Origin: Pacificibacter marinus
Lineage (GTDB): Bacteria > Pseudomonadota > Alphaproteobacteria > Rhodobacterales > Rhodobacteraceae
Assembly: GCF_900109555.1 (NCBI RefSeq)
Contig: NZ_FNZV01000010.1
Coordinates: forward strand, 62,001 to 126,000
DNA: 64,000 nt
Reading direction: 5' to 3'
In this document: piece by piece, positions 1 through 7,942 of the stretch
How positions within the stretch are numbered: the stretch's first letter is position 1
Layout: each line of letters opens with the position of its first letter
The notes under the pieces: generated by a model
Told to the model about the DNA's origin: nothing
Seen by the model: the letters and a program-made list of their open reading frames with translations, nothing else
The model's database searches: none
Translations under genes and position numbers: made by a program

Positions 1-294
1 ATCGGTGCGATGAGCCGCTCAATTACGCCGATGCGCAGCATTGCCGTTGATCCCGGATTTGTCACATTGGGCGCGCCCGTTTGGGTTGAAAAAGATGGTC
101 AAGCTCCCCTGCGTCGTCTGATGATTGCGCAAGATACAGGGTCTGCCATCAAAGGTGCGCAGCGCGCTGATATTTTTTACGGTACTGGCGATCAGGCGGG
201 TGACGTTGCTGGCAGAATTCGCGATACTGGTCGCATGATTGTTTTGATGCCGATCCAATTGGCATATGGTCTTGAGGAAAAGAGTGAACAATGA
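1..294 (+). CDS. mltA: Membrane-bound lytic transglycosylase MltA, C-terminal part
   Basis: This is the last 97 codons of a gene that begins before the window. It matches the 3D domain at the C-terminus of MltA: the run PGFVTLGAPVWV, then APLRRLMIAQDTGSAIKG, AQRADIFYGTG, and the ending RMIVLMP. MltA cleaves peptidoglycan glycan strands in the periplasm to leave 1,6-anhydro-MurNAc ends; the 3D domain holds catalytic aspartates, and the DTGSAI and ADIFYG motifs are the expected sites. The signal peptide and the rest of the enzyme lie outside the window. Its stop overlaps the start of the Smr gene by four bases (ATGA), so the two are probably co-transcribed and translationally coupled. Confidence 0.88.
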   Translation: MGAMSRSITPMRSIAVDPGFVTLGAPVWVEKDGQAPLRRLMIAQDTGSAIKGAQRADIFYGTGDQAGDVAGRIRDTGRMIVLMPIQLAYGLEEKSEQ

Positions 295-908
295 CACGCT
301 GGCGCAAAGGAACACTGAGCGATGAAGATCGTTCGTTGTGGGATGAGGTAAAGAAAACCGCCATCCCTTTGCGTCCTGATACTAAGCCTCGGTTGTCTAA
401 AGACGCGTCGCCTACCCTGTCAAAAGCTATCGAGCGCACGCCAACTGCCCCGCCACTTAAACAACAAATCCGCGAATTCACCTTGGGGGCAAAGGCCAAA
501 AAGCCACTCCCTCGTAACAATTTGATGCCGTCTATTTCTAATCAAATTATGCAAGCTCCGTTGCAAATGGACCGTAAAAAGTATGGTAAAATGCGGCGTG
601 GTAAGTTGGCGCCAGAAGCGCGGATCGATTTGCATGGAATGACACTGGCGCAAGCTCAGCCTGCCCTGACAAACTTTATTGCCTCTTCGCATGCGCGCGG
701 GCTTAGGCTTGTGCTTGTGATCACAGGCAAAGGCAAAGATCGCGATCAGGGTGGCCCCATTCCTACACGTGTCGGTGTTTTGAAGCATCAAACGCCAGAT
801 TGGCTGCGTTCAGGTCCGCTGCGCCTTATGGTGATGCAGGTGACAGAGGCGCACCTGTCCCATGGGGGCTCAGGTGCTTACTATGTCTATCTGCGTCGTA
901 GTGGGTAA
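291..908 (+). CDS. Smr/MutS2-type domain protein
   Basis: A 205-residue protein with a C-terminal Smr domain. The domain hallmarks are visible: RIDLHGMTLAQA near residue 113 (the LDLHG-type motif) and, near the end, HLSHGGSGAYYVYLRR (the glycine-rich TGxG-like motif). Stand-alone Smr proteins are putative endonucleases or RNA-binding factors; some act on mRNA during ribosome rescue. The first 100 residues are basic, proline-rich and probably disordered. It is coupled to mltA by an ATGA overlap, an arrangement I know from other alphaproteobacteria. Its last 39 bases overlap the 3' end of the MFS gene on the other strand. The biological role in this organism is not known. Confidence 0.85.
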   Translation: MTRWRKGTLSDEDRSLWDEVKKTAIPLRPDTKPRLSKDASPTLSKAIERTPTAPPLKQQIREFTLGAKAKKPLPRNNLMPSISNQIMQAPLQMDRKKYGKMRRGKLAPEARIDLHGMTLAQAQPALTNFIASSHARGLRLVLVITGKGKDRDQGGPIPTRVGVLKHQTPDWLRSGPLRLMVMQVTEAHLSHGGSGAYYVYLRRSG

Positions 909-2114
909 AAGCGCCTGCGCGCGCTGCGTTGCGAAATATGCCAAAACAGCTGACGCAAAAATGTAGATGCCATAGCCCACCAACTGGTCCTGCATATCGA
1001 CCCCTTTATCAATTAAAGCGCCTGACACACCTGGTCCAATAGCTGAACCAAACACCATAAATGCGGCGGCGGTTGCTTTTATGGCGCCTATATTTTTTGT
1101 GCCATAGCTTTCCGCCCAAAATGCACCAGCAACAGGGCCTTGCGAGCCCATGCCTATGCCGACGACGATCAGGGAAAAGCTCGCCATGGTCAGGGTGGTT
1201 GACAGTGCCAACATGATAAAACCAATACCAAAGGGGATTAGCATGAGCGGCAGAATGCGCCCTGCCCCCCATTTGTCTACGGCCATACCAGACAGAAAAT
1301 TAAACGTCACAGAGCCAAGTGTCATTAATGGGAATAGTGCTACAAAATCAAAAAGATCCCATCCTTTTAGATCGACATATGACACCTGTTGAAAGAACAT
1401 GGATGTCCCCCAAATTGGCGGTCCAAGCAGGAGTGGCAAGCACATCCAAAAAAGCCAATGTTTCAACATCGCGCCACGAGTCCAATGAATGCCGTTCATG
1501 CCGACTGCAGTGCTGGATTTTGAAATGGATTGTGGGGTGCGCTCTTCACGTAAAAGCGAGATGATCAGCGGTACTAAAAAGATAGATAGAACGGCAGCTA
1601 TGAGCCAAAGTTGACGCCAGCTAAAATAGAACATCAAGGACACGAAAATAAGCGGCAAAACAGCGTTACCCACTGCCAAACCAAGTGACGCTATTGATAA
1701 TGCGCGCCCACGTGTGGCCTGAAACCAGCGGGCCATACCAACCATTGAAATGTGAAACGTCATGCCTTGGCCTGTAAAGCGCAAAGCAAAAATCACGAAC
1801 ACCAACGACAGTGCAGTTGGCGCTGCGGCCATCGCCAAACAAGCAACGGCCAAGAGCGTCAAAATTATGGGTGCCAAAACGCGCACACGAAATCTGTCTG
1901 TAAGTGTTCCAGCCCAGACCATCAAAGCGGCAGACGCCATGGTGCCTGCAGAGTAAATCCAACCCCAAGCTGTGTGACTTAGTCCGAATTCAGTCCGAAT
2001 TTCGCCAGCAAAAATCGATATGAAATAAGTTTGTCCGTACGAAGAAGTCAGGCACAGCAAAAAACCAACGGAAAGCCAACGAATATTTTGATAAATGAAT
2101 TGCACATAGCTCAT
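870..2114 (-). CDS. MFS transporter, 12 membrane segments
   Basis: A 414-residue major facilitator. Hydrophobic segments alternate along the whole length, with a loop 2-3 motif of the MFS type in AGTLTDRFRVRV and a second copy of the pattern in SGMAVDKWGAGRI. The C-terminal half starts after the loop RTPQSISKSSTAVG. I placed the start at the ATG giving MSYVQFIYQNIRWLSVGF; an ORF thirteen codons longer exists but adds a non-hydrophobic segment. No convincing Shine-Dalgarno sequence is visible at either start. The substrate cannot be told from sequence. The gene stands alone between the convergent Smr gene and hslU (72 bases upstream, same strand) and may be read through from hslVU. Confidence 0.8.
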   Translation of the reverse strand: MSYVQFIYQNIRWLSVGFLLCLTSSYGQTYFISIFAGEIRTEFGLSHTAWGWIYSAGTMASAALMVWAGTLTDRFRVRVLAPIILTLLAVACLAMAAAPTALSLVFVIFALRFTGQGMTFHISMVGMARWFQATRGRALSIASLGLAVGNAVLPLIFVSLMFYFSWRQLWLIAAVLSIFLVPLIISLLREERTPQSISKSSTAVGMNGIHWTRGAMLKHWLFWMCLPLLLGPPIWGTSMFFQQVSYVDLKGWDLFDFVALFPLMTLGSVTFNFLSGMAVDKWGAGRILPLMLIPFGIGFIMLALSTTLTMASFSLIVVGIGMGSQGPVAGAFWAESYGTKNIGAIKATAAAFMVFGSAIGPGVSGALIDKGVDMQDQLVGYGIYIFASAVLAYFATQRAQALLPTTTQIDIVST

Positions 2115-2186
2115 ACGCTCGTGTACGCCCTGCATCCAAAAATGAAAGGGCAAATCGACGCAGCAAAAGCCATGTGCAATTATAGT

Positions 2187-3491
2187 CTATAGCATAAAGC
2201 GGCTAACATCAGCGGTTTGCGCCATGTCACCTACGCTGGCTTGTACATAGGCTGCGTCGACAATTACAGCATCTCCAGCGCGATCTGGTGCAGCAAAAGA
2301 CAGTTCTTCAAAGACGCGCTCTAGGATTGTATAAAGCCGCCGAGCGCCGATGTTTTCAACGCTCGTATTGACCTCGGCTGCAACTGACGCAATAGCCCTG
2401 ATCCCGTCTTCAGTGAACGTCACTGTCACATCTTCTGTGCCCATCAAGGCTGTGTATTGCAACGTGAGCGCATTGTCCGTTTCAGTCAAAATTCGTACGA
2501 AATCACCTTCGCCAAGGGCTTGTAATTCAACACGAATAGGCAAACGCCCTTGTAGTTCCGGCAGCAAATCTGATGGTTTTGCTACATGAAATGCCCCTGA
2601 GGCGATAAACAAAATATGGTCTGTTTTCACAGAGCCATGTTTTGTGGACACGGTTGTGCCCTCGATCAAAGGCAGTAGATCGCGCTGTACGCCTTCACGT
2701 GAAACATCTGCACCGCGTGCATCAGCGCGGGCACAGACTTTATCGATCTCATCTAAGAAAACGATGCCATCTTGTTCAACAGAATCCAGTGCGGCGCGGG
2801 TCACGGTTTCATCATCCAAAAGTTTGTCTGCTTCTTCCGAAATCAAAAGATCGTAGCTTTCAGACACTTTGATTTTCTTGCGCACTGTGCGGCCCGCAAA
2901 AGCTTTTCCGAAAATATCACCAAGGTTCATCATTCCGCCCGCTTGCGGCTGACCGGGAACTTCAAACCCGCCCATTGGTGATGAGGTATCTTGCATTTCC
3001 AACTCAATCTCAGTGTCGTCGAGCAGGCCGGCTTTCAATTTCTTGCGAAACATCTCACGGGTCTGTTCGCGAGCATCTGTTCCAGCAATTGCTTCAATCA
3101 CGCGATTTTCAGCGGCTTGACGCGCTTTGGCTTTCACATCTTCGCGCATGTATTCACGGGTCTGTGCAATCGCAGTGTCTACCAGATCGCGCACGATTTG
3201 CTCAACATCGCGACCAACATAGCCTACTTCGGTGAACTTTGTTGCTTCGACTTTTATAAACGGTGCGCGCGCAAGTTTGGCAAGACGGCGCGAAATTTCC
3301 GTTTTGCCAACGCCTGTTGGTCCGATCATTAAGATATTTTTCGGGTAAACCTCATCTCGCAAATCATCAGAAAGCTGCTTGCGGCGCCAGCGATTGCGCA
3401 AGGCAACAGCAACAGCGCGTTTGGCATCGTTTTGGCCGATGATAAAGCGATCCAGTTCAGAAACGATTTCGCGTGGGGTTAGGTCTGTCAT
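2187..3491 (-). CDS. hslU: ATP-dependent protease ATPase subunit HslU (ClpY)
   Basis: A 434-residue AAA+ unfoldase that feeds substrates into the HslV peptidase in the cytoplasm. The N-terminus [20 protein letters not shown] is typical. Walker A is GPTGVGKT at residues 57-64, Walker B is FLDEIDK, and the protein ends in SRFML, matching the conserved C-terminal tail that docks into HslV. An upstream in-frame start fifteen codons earlier lies inside hslV; the chosen ATG has GGAGA about eleven bases before it and overlaps the hslV stop as ATGA, the usual coupling of this pair. Length fits the family. No anomaly seen. Confidence 0.97.
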   Translation of the reverse strand: MTDLTPREIVSELDRFIIGQNDAKRAVAVALRNRWRRKQLSDDLRDEVYPKNILMIGPTGVGKTEISRRLAKLARAPFIKVEATKFTEVGYVGRDVEQIVRDLVDTAIAQTREYMREDVKAKARQAAENRVIEAIAGTDAREQTREMFRKKLKAGLLDDTEIELEMQDTSSPMGGFEVPGQPQAGGMMNLGDIFGKAFAGRTVRKKIKVSESYDLLISEEADKLLDDETVTRAALDSVEQDGIVFLDEIDKVCARADARGADVSREGVQRDLLPLIEGTTVSTKHGSVKTDHILFIASGAFHVAKPSDLLPELQGRLPIRVELQALGEGDFVRILTETDNALTLQYTALMGTEDVTVTFTEDGIRAIASVAAEVNTSVENIGARRLYTILERVFEELSFAAPDRAGDAVIVDAAYVQASVGDMAQTADVSRFML

Positions 3492-4045
3492 TTTCGAATG
3501 GTCTCCACGGTTAGTTTTCCGTTGGTGTAAACACAAATATCTGCGGCAATTGCCATGGCTTCACGGGCGATTTCTTCTGCAGATTTATCGGTGGACATTA
3601 GACCGCGCGCAGCTGCCAGTGCGAAGTTTCCACCTGATCCGATAGCTGCAACATCATGCTCAGGCTCCAAAACATCGCCAGCACCAGTGATGACCAAAAG
3701 TTCGGTGCCATCGGTGACGATCAGCATCGCTTCGAGTTTTTGCAAATATTTGTCTGTACGCCAATCTTTTGCCAATTCCACACTCGCGCGCGCTAATTGA
3801 CCTGGTGTGGCTTCAAGTTTGGCCTCAAGACGCTCAAGCAAGGTAAATGCATCTGCGGTCGAGCCAGCAAAACCAGCAACAACTTCATGCCCGCCGGGTT
3901 TTAGACGCCGCACTTTGCGAGCGGTGCCTTTGATAACAGTTTGCCCAAGGCTCACCTGCCCGTCGCCAGCAATGACGACCTCATTGCCGCGCCGCACACC
4001 AATAATGGTTGTGCCGTGCCAGCCTGGGAATTGATCATTAGTCAT
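3488..4045 (-). CDS. hslV: ATP-dependent protease peptidase subunit HslV (ClpQ)
   Basis: A 185-residue proteasome-type peptidase, partner of HslU. After a short propeptide ([11 protein letters not shown]) comes TTIIGVRRG; Thr12 is the expected catalytic N-terminal threonine after processing. The following [20 protein letters not shown] and [12 protein letters not shown] motifs are characteristic. The start was chosen for the sequence GAGAGGAC five bases upstream; a longer ORF of five more codons lacks this. hslV precedes hslU and overlaps it by four bases. A plausible promoter lies between this gene and the trxA terminator. Family identity is certain; the propeptide length is inferred from alphaproteobacterial homologues. 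Confidence 0.97.
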   Translation of the reverse strand: MTNDQFPGWHGTTIIGVRRGNEVVIAGDGQVSLGQTVIKGTARKVRRLKPGGHEVVAGFAGSTADAFTLLERLEAKLEATPGQLARASVELAKDWRTDKYLQKLEAMLIVTDGTELLVITGAGDVLEPEHDVAAIGSGGNFALAAARGLMSTDKSAEEIAREAMAIAADICVYTNGKLTVETIRK

Positions 4046-4070
4046 GATTTGTCCTCTCAATGAAGTCTAA

Positions 4071-4099
4071 TATATGTGGATGCGTCGGATCAGGTGCAA
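4071..4099 (-). promoter_or_regulatory. Candidate promoter of hslVU
   Basis: On the minus strand TTGCAC (4099-4094) and CATATA (4076-4071) are separated by exactly 17 bases, 25 bases before the hslV ATG and just after the trxA terminator. The spacing and position fit a housekeeping or heat-shock type promoter. The boxes are only partial consensus matches, so this is inference. Confidence 0.4.
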
Positions 4100-4120
4100 C
4101 CAATGGGGGCAATACTCACA

Positions 4121-4148
4121 AAAAAGGGGCACCAATGGCACCCCTTTT
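4121..4148 (-). terminator. Intrinsic terminator of trxA
   Basis: Read on the minus strand the RNA forms AAAAGGGGUGCC, loop AUU, GGUGCCCCUUUU, a 12-pair stem with two G-U pairs, followed by a run of U (genomic A run at 4120-4125). It lies 20 bases after the trxA stop and separates the add/trxA unit from hslVU. Confidence 0.85.
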
Positions 4149-4168
4149 CATATTTTTACAGCTAATGC

Positions 4169-4489
4169 TTAGATGCTTTCAGAGATCCAGCTTGAAATAA
4201 CTGTTTTGGGGGCTGCGCCAACTTTGTTGGATACAACTTCGCCGTCTTTTACCATGAAAAGTGCTGGAATAGACCGAACGCCAAATTGCGCTGGGGAATT
4301 CGGGTTTTCATCAATGTTGACTTTGACGATTTTGACTTTGCCTTCAAATTCAGCGGACAACTCTTCGAGTGCTGGGCCAATTTGCTTACATGGGCCACAC
4401 CATTCCGCCCAAAAATCTACGATAACGGGGACGTCGGACTTTAGAACGTCGGCTTCGAAAGTTGCATCTGTGACTGCGACTGTGGCCAT
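4169..4489 (-). CDS. trxA: Thioredoxin 1
   Basis: A 106-residue cytoplasmic thioredoxin with the redox motif WCGPC (Cys31, Cys34) in [12 protein letters not shown], and the cis-proline region [11 protein letters not shown]. It reduces protein disulfides and donates electrons to ribonucleotide reductase and other enzymes. The start was set at [15 protein letters not shown], which has AGGAGA eight bases upstream; the longer ORF extends into the addA 3' region without support. It is the last gene of a long minus-strand series murU-addB-addA-trxA, a neighbourhood I recognise from other alphaproteobacteria, and is followed by a strong intrinsic terminator. Confidence 0.97.
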   Translation of the reverse strand: MATVAVTDATFEADVLKSDVPVIVDFWAEWCGPCKQIGPALEELSAEFEGKVKIVKVNIDENPNSPAQFGVRSIPALFMVKDGEVVSNKVGAAPKTVISSWISESI

Positions 4490-4543
4490 TTGATATCTCC
4501 TAATTTTGTGTTGTTCAGAACCTAGGTGCCCTGCCCTCAAGGG

Positions 4544-7500
4544 TCAAGATGTAGTGGCGCGGCGTAAGGCCGACATCACCATATCGTGCGTTAGTGGCAT
4601 TAGCGTCGCAGTGCGAGTCCAGAGAATAGCAATTTCGATGTTTTTATCGGGGTAGATCGCTTTGCAGATTTCATAATAGGCCCCCATTTGACGCAATAAG
4701 CCTTCTGGCACTGCAGTAGGTGTTTGGGGCACGATCTCATTCGATTTAAAGTCTACGATGCGAATACTGTCGCCTTGGACAATCAATCGATCAATAATGC
4801 CATGTACAGACTGATTGTTGAGTGTAGGCAGGGTGCCCGTAAAGGGAACCTCTGCTAAAGAGTGAGCACCAAAAACCGGCCAATCATAAGTTTGACTGAT
4901 AACGTGCGAAACTTCTGCCAATAGTGTGTCTAATTCAGCGAGAGTCGCAAATAATTCACCAGATGATAAAAGTGATGTGGCGATGTCAAACCACGATTCT
5001 TGCGCGTGATTTGGCAGATGTTCGAGCAAAAGATGCAGTTGACTGCCGTAGCGCATTGCGGTTTCTTCGTCGCGTGCAGATGGTCCGCCTGCCAGTGCTT
5101 TTGCCCCCCCTAAATCCGAAGGAGAGATGAATTTTGCTTGATCCGGTGTTGCGATTGCGGACGTTTGTGCCCAATTTGGCAGTTGCGAATGTGTTTGGGT
5201 CGTTTTGATTTCTTTTGTAATGCGCTCTGGCCAATTGCCATGCGAAAAGCGCTTACCAAGGCCGCTGGGGAATGCTTGCTCTGCCGCATCCGCTGCCCGC
5301 ATTCCATCTTCGACGAGCTTATACCAACACTCAGTGTCCTTTTTCGTTTTGCCTGCACCGGCCACAATCAACCAGTTTTCTGCTCGCGTCATTGCGACAT
5401 ACAATAGTCGACGTTCTTCTTCATCATTTTTAGTTTTGAGCTGAGTTAGAGACTGTTTTATCTGTTCAGGATTTCTGTCTTTGCTTGATTTCCAAACAGT
5501 TTTATTGGGACCAAGATCAACAAGTTCATCCAGTGGTTCTTTGGGTTCACGCAAGGTATCGGGCAAAATTACGATTGGGGCCTCAAGCCCTTTGGAGCCA
5601 TGCACGGTCATCACGCGGATTAAATTTGATGATTCATCAAGTACACGTTTGAGTTTGATTTTTTCGGCGCCAAGCCAGCTGATAAATCCTGTTAGGCTGG
5701 GGGGTTGAGTGGATTCATAGTGAAGTGCTTGATGCAAAAGTGCATCAAGACCATCTTCGGCTTCATTCCCAAGGCGGGCCAAAAATTTTTGACGCCCACC
5801 ATGACGCACTAAAATTCGTTGAATCAAATCATATGGCCGCAAAAAATCTGATGTACTGCGAAGGTCATCCAAAATTTGAAAAGTGGTTGGCCAGTGTGCT
5901 TGTTTATCGCGTAATTCACGCCACAGTGTGACGGCGGTGCGGTTGTGGGCGAGTGAGTACAAATCTTGTTCTGACCAACCAAAAAGCGGTGATTTTAGCG
6001 CTTCAGCCAAGGCAAGATCATCGTCTTGGAGTGACAAAAACGCCAAAAGAGATGTCATATCCTTGACTGCCAACTCATCGTTCAAAACCAGCTGATCAGC
6101 ACCTGCTACAGGCAGGGATAATTTTTTGAGCGCACGGATCATAGGATAAAATAGGCCTGATCGGTTGCGCACCAAAATGAGAATATCACCGGGTTCAATA
6201 TTGGTGTCTGCATCACCTTTACGTGGAATAGACCCTGTTTCGATCATGGATTTAACGTTACGCGCGATCATTCCTGCGAGCCTGAGGCTGTGATGTTCTG
6301 GCGCAAGCAGATCTTTTGGATTCTCCCAATCGTCGGGCTCTGGGTCTGTTTCTTCAGGCTCAACCAGCGGCCATTGATCAACCCGTCCTGGCGTGGTGTC
6401 AAAAAAGGCAATATGATGTGTTTCACCGCCAACACCATGTCCGCCAGTTTGTGAAAAAGTTTGATCGGTGAGTGTTAAAATGGCAGGCGAAGAGCGAAAA
6501 GAGTGCTCCAAAGCGATGTCTTGTAGCGCGGTTCCAGCATCACCCAGACGCGCTTTGAAGTGTTCTTTCATATCGTCAAATGCGTCAGGGGCTGCGCCTT
6601 GGAATGAATAAATCGACTGCTTTTTATCACCAACAACAAAGATGGTTCGCGCAACATCTGGGCGCGCCCCTGCGCCAACTGTGAATTCTTCTGCGAGCAG
6701 GCGGATTACGATCCACTGGTCGGGGCTGGTGTCTTGTGCTTCATCCACCAAAATGTGGTCTATGCCACCATCAAGGCGAAACAAAACCCATTGAGCTACG
6801 CTGGAAATAGATAATAAATCACGCGCCTTTTGCACCAAGTCATCGAAATCCAACAAGCCAAGCCGTGTTTTCGTATCTGTGTATGGCTGTAAAACTGCGG
6901 ATGCAAAGCGATGCAAGGCTGCAGTTTTTTTAGCAGATTGTAGGGCTCGGAGTTGCGGTATGGCATGTGCCACGCGTTCCATCAAATCAGCCAGTTTCCC
7001 CAGTGCATCAGGTTCAATCGTCGTGCATTTTTTGGTTGGCAGGCCGCCATGGGATCGACCGAATTTGGATAAGCCTTGGTTCTCACCTGTCTTGACCAAA
7101 AACACTGCGCTCATGGCCTGTAAAAGTTCGACAGACGGCGTTGCGCCGATGAAACCACGTAATAAAGTTGCTCCTGTCACATCGGTTTTGTTGGGTGAGC
7201 TTTCCATCGCGGTTGCGGCACTGATCAGCCCGTGATCTTCGTTACCCATAAAAACGGATTCAAGTATATCTTGTTCGTTAAAGCCAGAAGGAAGATCAAA
7301 CCAATTCCAAATGTCATCGGAGCTTGGCTTGGCGGCAAAACTTTCTCGTTTGCGTACAATTTGTTGAGCTAAATGAAGCGGATCAATGTCATTTTGACCT
7401 GCGATGTACATCGCAATTGCATCAATTTCGTCGCGCCCATCACCTAAGGCCAGCTCATCGAGCGCTTCAGACAAAATGCCATTGGTCTCGCGTTCATCAA

Positions 7501-7942
7501 GTTCCTTGAACTGCGGTGAAACCCCAGCCTCAAGCGGAAAGCGTCGTAGCAACGCGCCGCAAAACGAGTGGATCGTTTGGATTTTTAATCCACCAGGGGT
7601 TTCAACTGCGCGGGCAAAAAGCGTTCGAGCGTGACGCATTTCTTCATCTGTGAGTGCCGCGTCTGGCGCTAGTGATTTTAACTCGGCAGCCAACGTGTCG
7701 TCAGGCATCATCGCCCAAGCGCCCAGTCGTTTGAACAGGCGATTTTGCATCTCTGAAGCGGCTGCCTTGGTATAGGTCAGACACAAAATATGTTGTGGTG
7801 GTGTTCCGGCCAATAACAGCCGTGCTACTCGGTCTGTCAGTACCTTTGTTTTACCTGATCCTGCATTGGCGGACACCCAAGTGGAGCTGTCGGGTTTTGC
7901 CGCAGAAATTTGTCTGCGCGTTGCATCATCAAGGGGTATCAT
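4544..7942 (-). CDS. addA: Double-strand break repair helicase-nuclease AddA
   Basis: An 1132-residue UvrD/Rep-type helicase with a C-terminal RecB-family nuclease. Visible in order: Walker A GSGKT (residues 28-32), the Walker B region ILVDEAQDTSPDQW, VGDKKQSIYSFQGA (motif III), MTVHGSKGLEAP (motif V), RLLYVAMTRAENWL (motif VI), and near residue 1061 the nuclease motif RIVDFKSN preceded by GIIDRLI. With AddB it resects double-strand breaks for RecA loading. The start MIPLDDATRRQ has GGAGG seven bases upstream and overlaps the addB stop as ATGA; the longer ORF begins inside addB. Length is usual for the alphaproteobacterial family. Confidence 0.96.
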   Translation of the reverse strand: MIPLDDATRRQISAAKPDSSTWVSANAGSGKTKVLTDRVARLLLAGTPPQHILCLTYTKAAASEMQNRLFKRLGAWAMMPDDTLAAELKSLAPDAALTDEEMRHARTLFARAVETPGGLKIQTIHSFCGALLRRFPLEAGVSPQFKELDERETNGILSEALDELALGDGRDEIDAIAMYIAGQNDIDPLHLAQQIVRKRESFAAKPSSDDIWNWFDLPSGFNEQDILESVFMGNEDHGLISAATAMESSPNKTDVTGATLLRGFIGATPSVELLQAMSAVFLVKTGENQGLSKFGRSHGGLPTKKCTTIEPDALGKLADLMERVAHAIPQLRALQSAKKTAALHRFASAVLQPYTDTKTRLGLLDFDDLVQKARDLLSISSVAQWVLFRLDGGIDHILVDEAQDTSPDQWIVIRLLAEEFTVGAGARPDVARTIFVVGDKKQSIYSFQGAAPDAFDDMKEHFKARLGDAGTALQDIALEHSFRSSPAILTLTDQTFSQTGGHGVGGETHHIAFFDTTPGRVDQWPLVEPEETDPEPDDWENPKDLLAPEHHSLRLAGMIARNVKSMIETGSIPRKGDADTNIEPGDILILVRNRSGLFYPMIRALKKLSLPVAGADQLVLNDELAVKDMTSLLAFLSLQDDDLALAEALKSPLFGWSEQDLYSLAHNRTAVTLWRELRDKQAHWPTTFQILDDLRSTSDFLRPYDLIQRILVRHGGRQKFLARLGNEAEDGLDALLHQALHYESTQPPSLTGFISWLGAEKIKLKRVLDESSNLIRVMTVHGSKGLEAPIVILPDTLREPKEPLDELVDLGPNKTVWKSSKDRNPEQIKQSLTQLKTKNDEEERRLLYVAMTRAENWLIVAGAGKTKKDTECWYKLVEDGMRAADAAEQAFPSGLGKRFSHGNWPERITKEIKTTQTHSQLPNWAQTSAIATPDQAKFISPSDLGGAKALAGGPSARDEETAMRYGSQLHLLLEHLPNHAQESWFDIATSLLSSGELFATLAELDTLLAEVSHVISQTYDWPVFGAHSLAEVPFTGTLPTLNNQSVHGIIDRLIVQGDSIRIVDFKSNEIVPQTPTAVPEGLLRQMGAYYEICKAIYPDKNIEIAILWTRTATLMPLTHDMVMSALRRATTS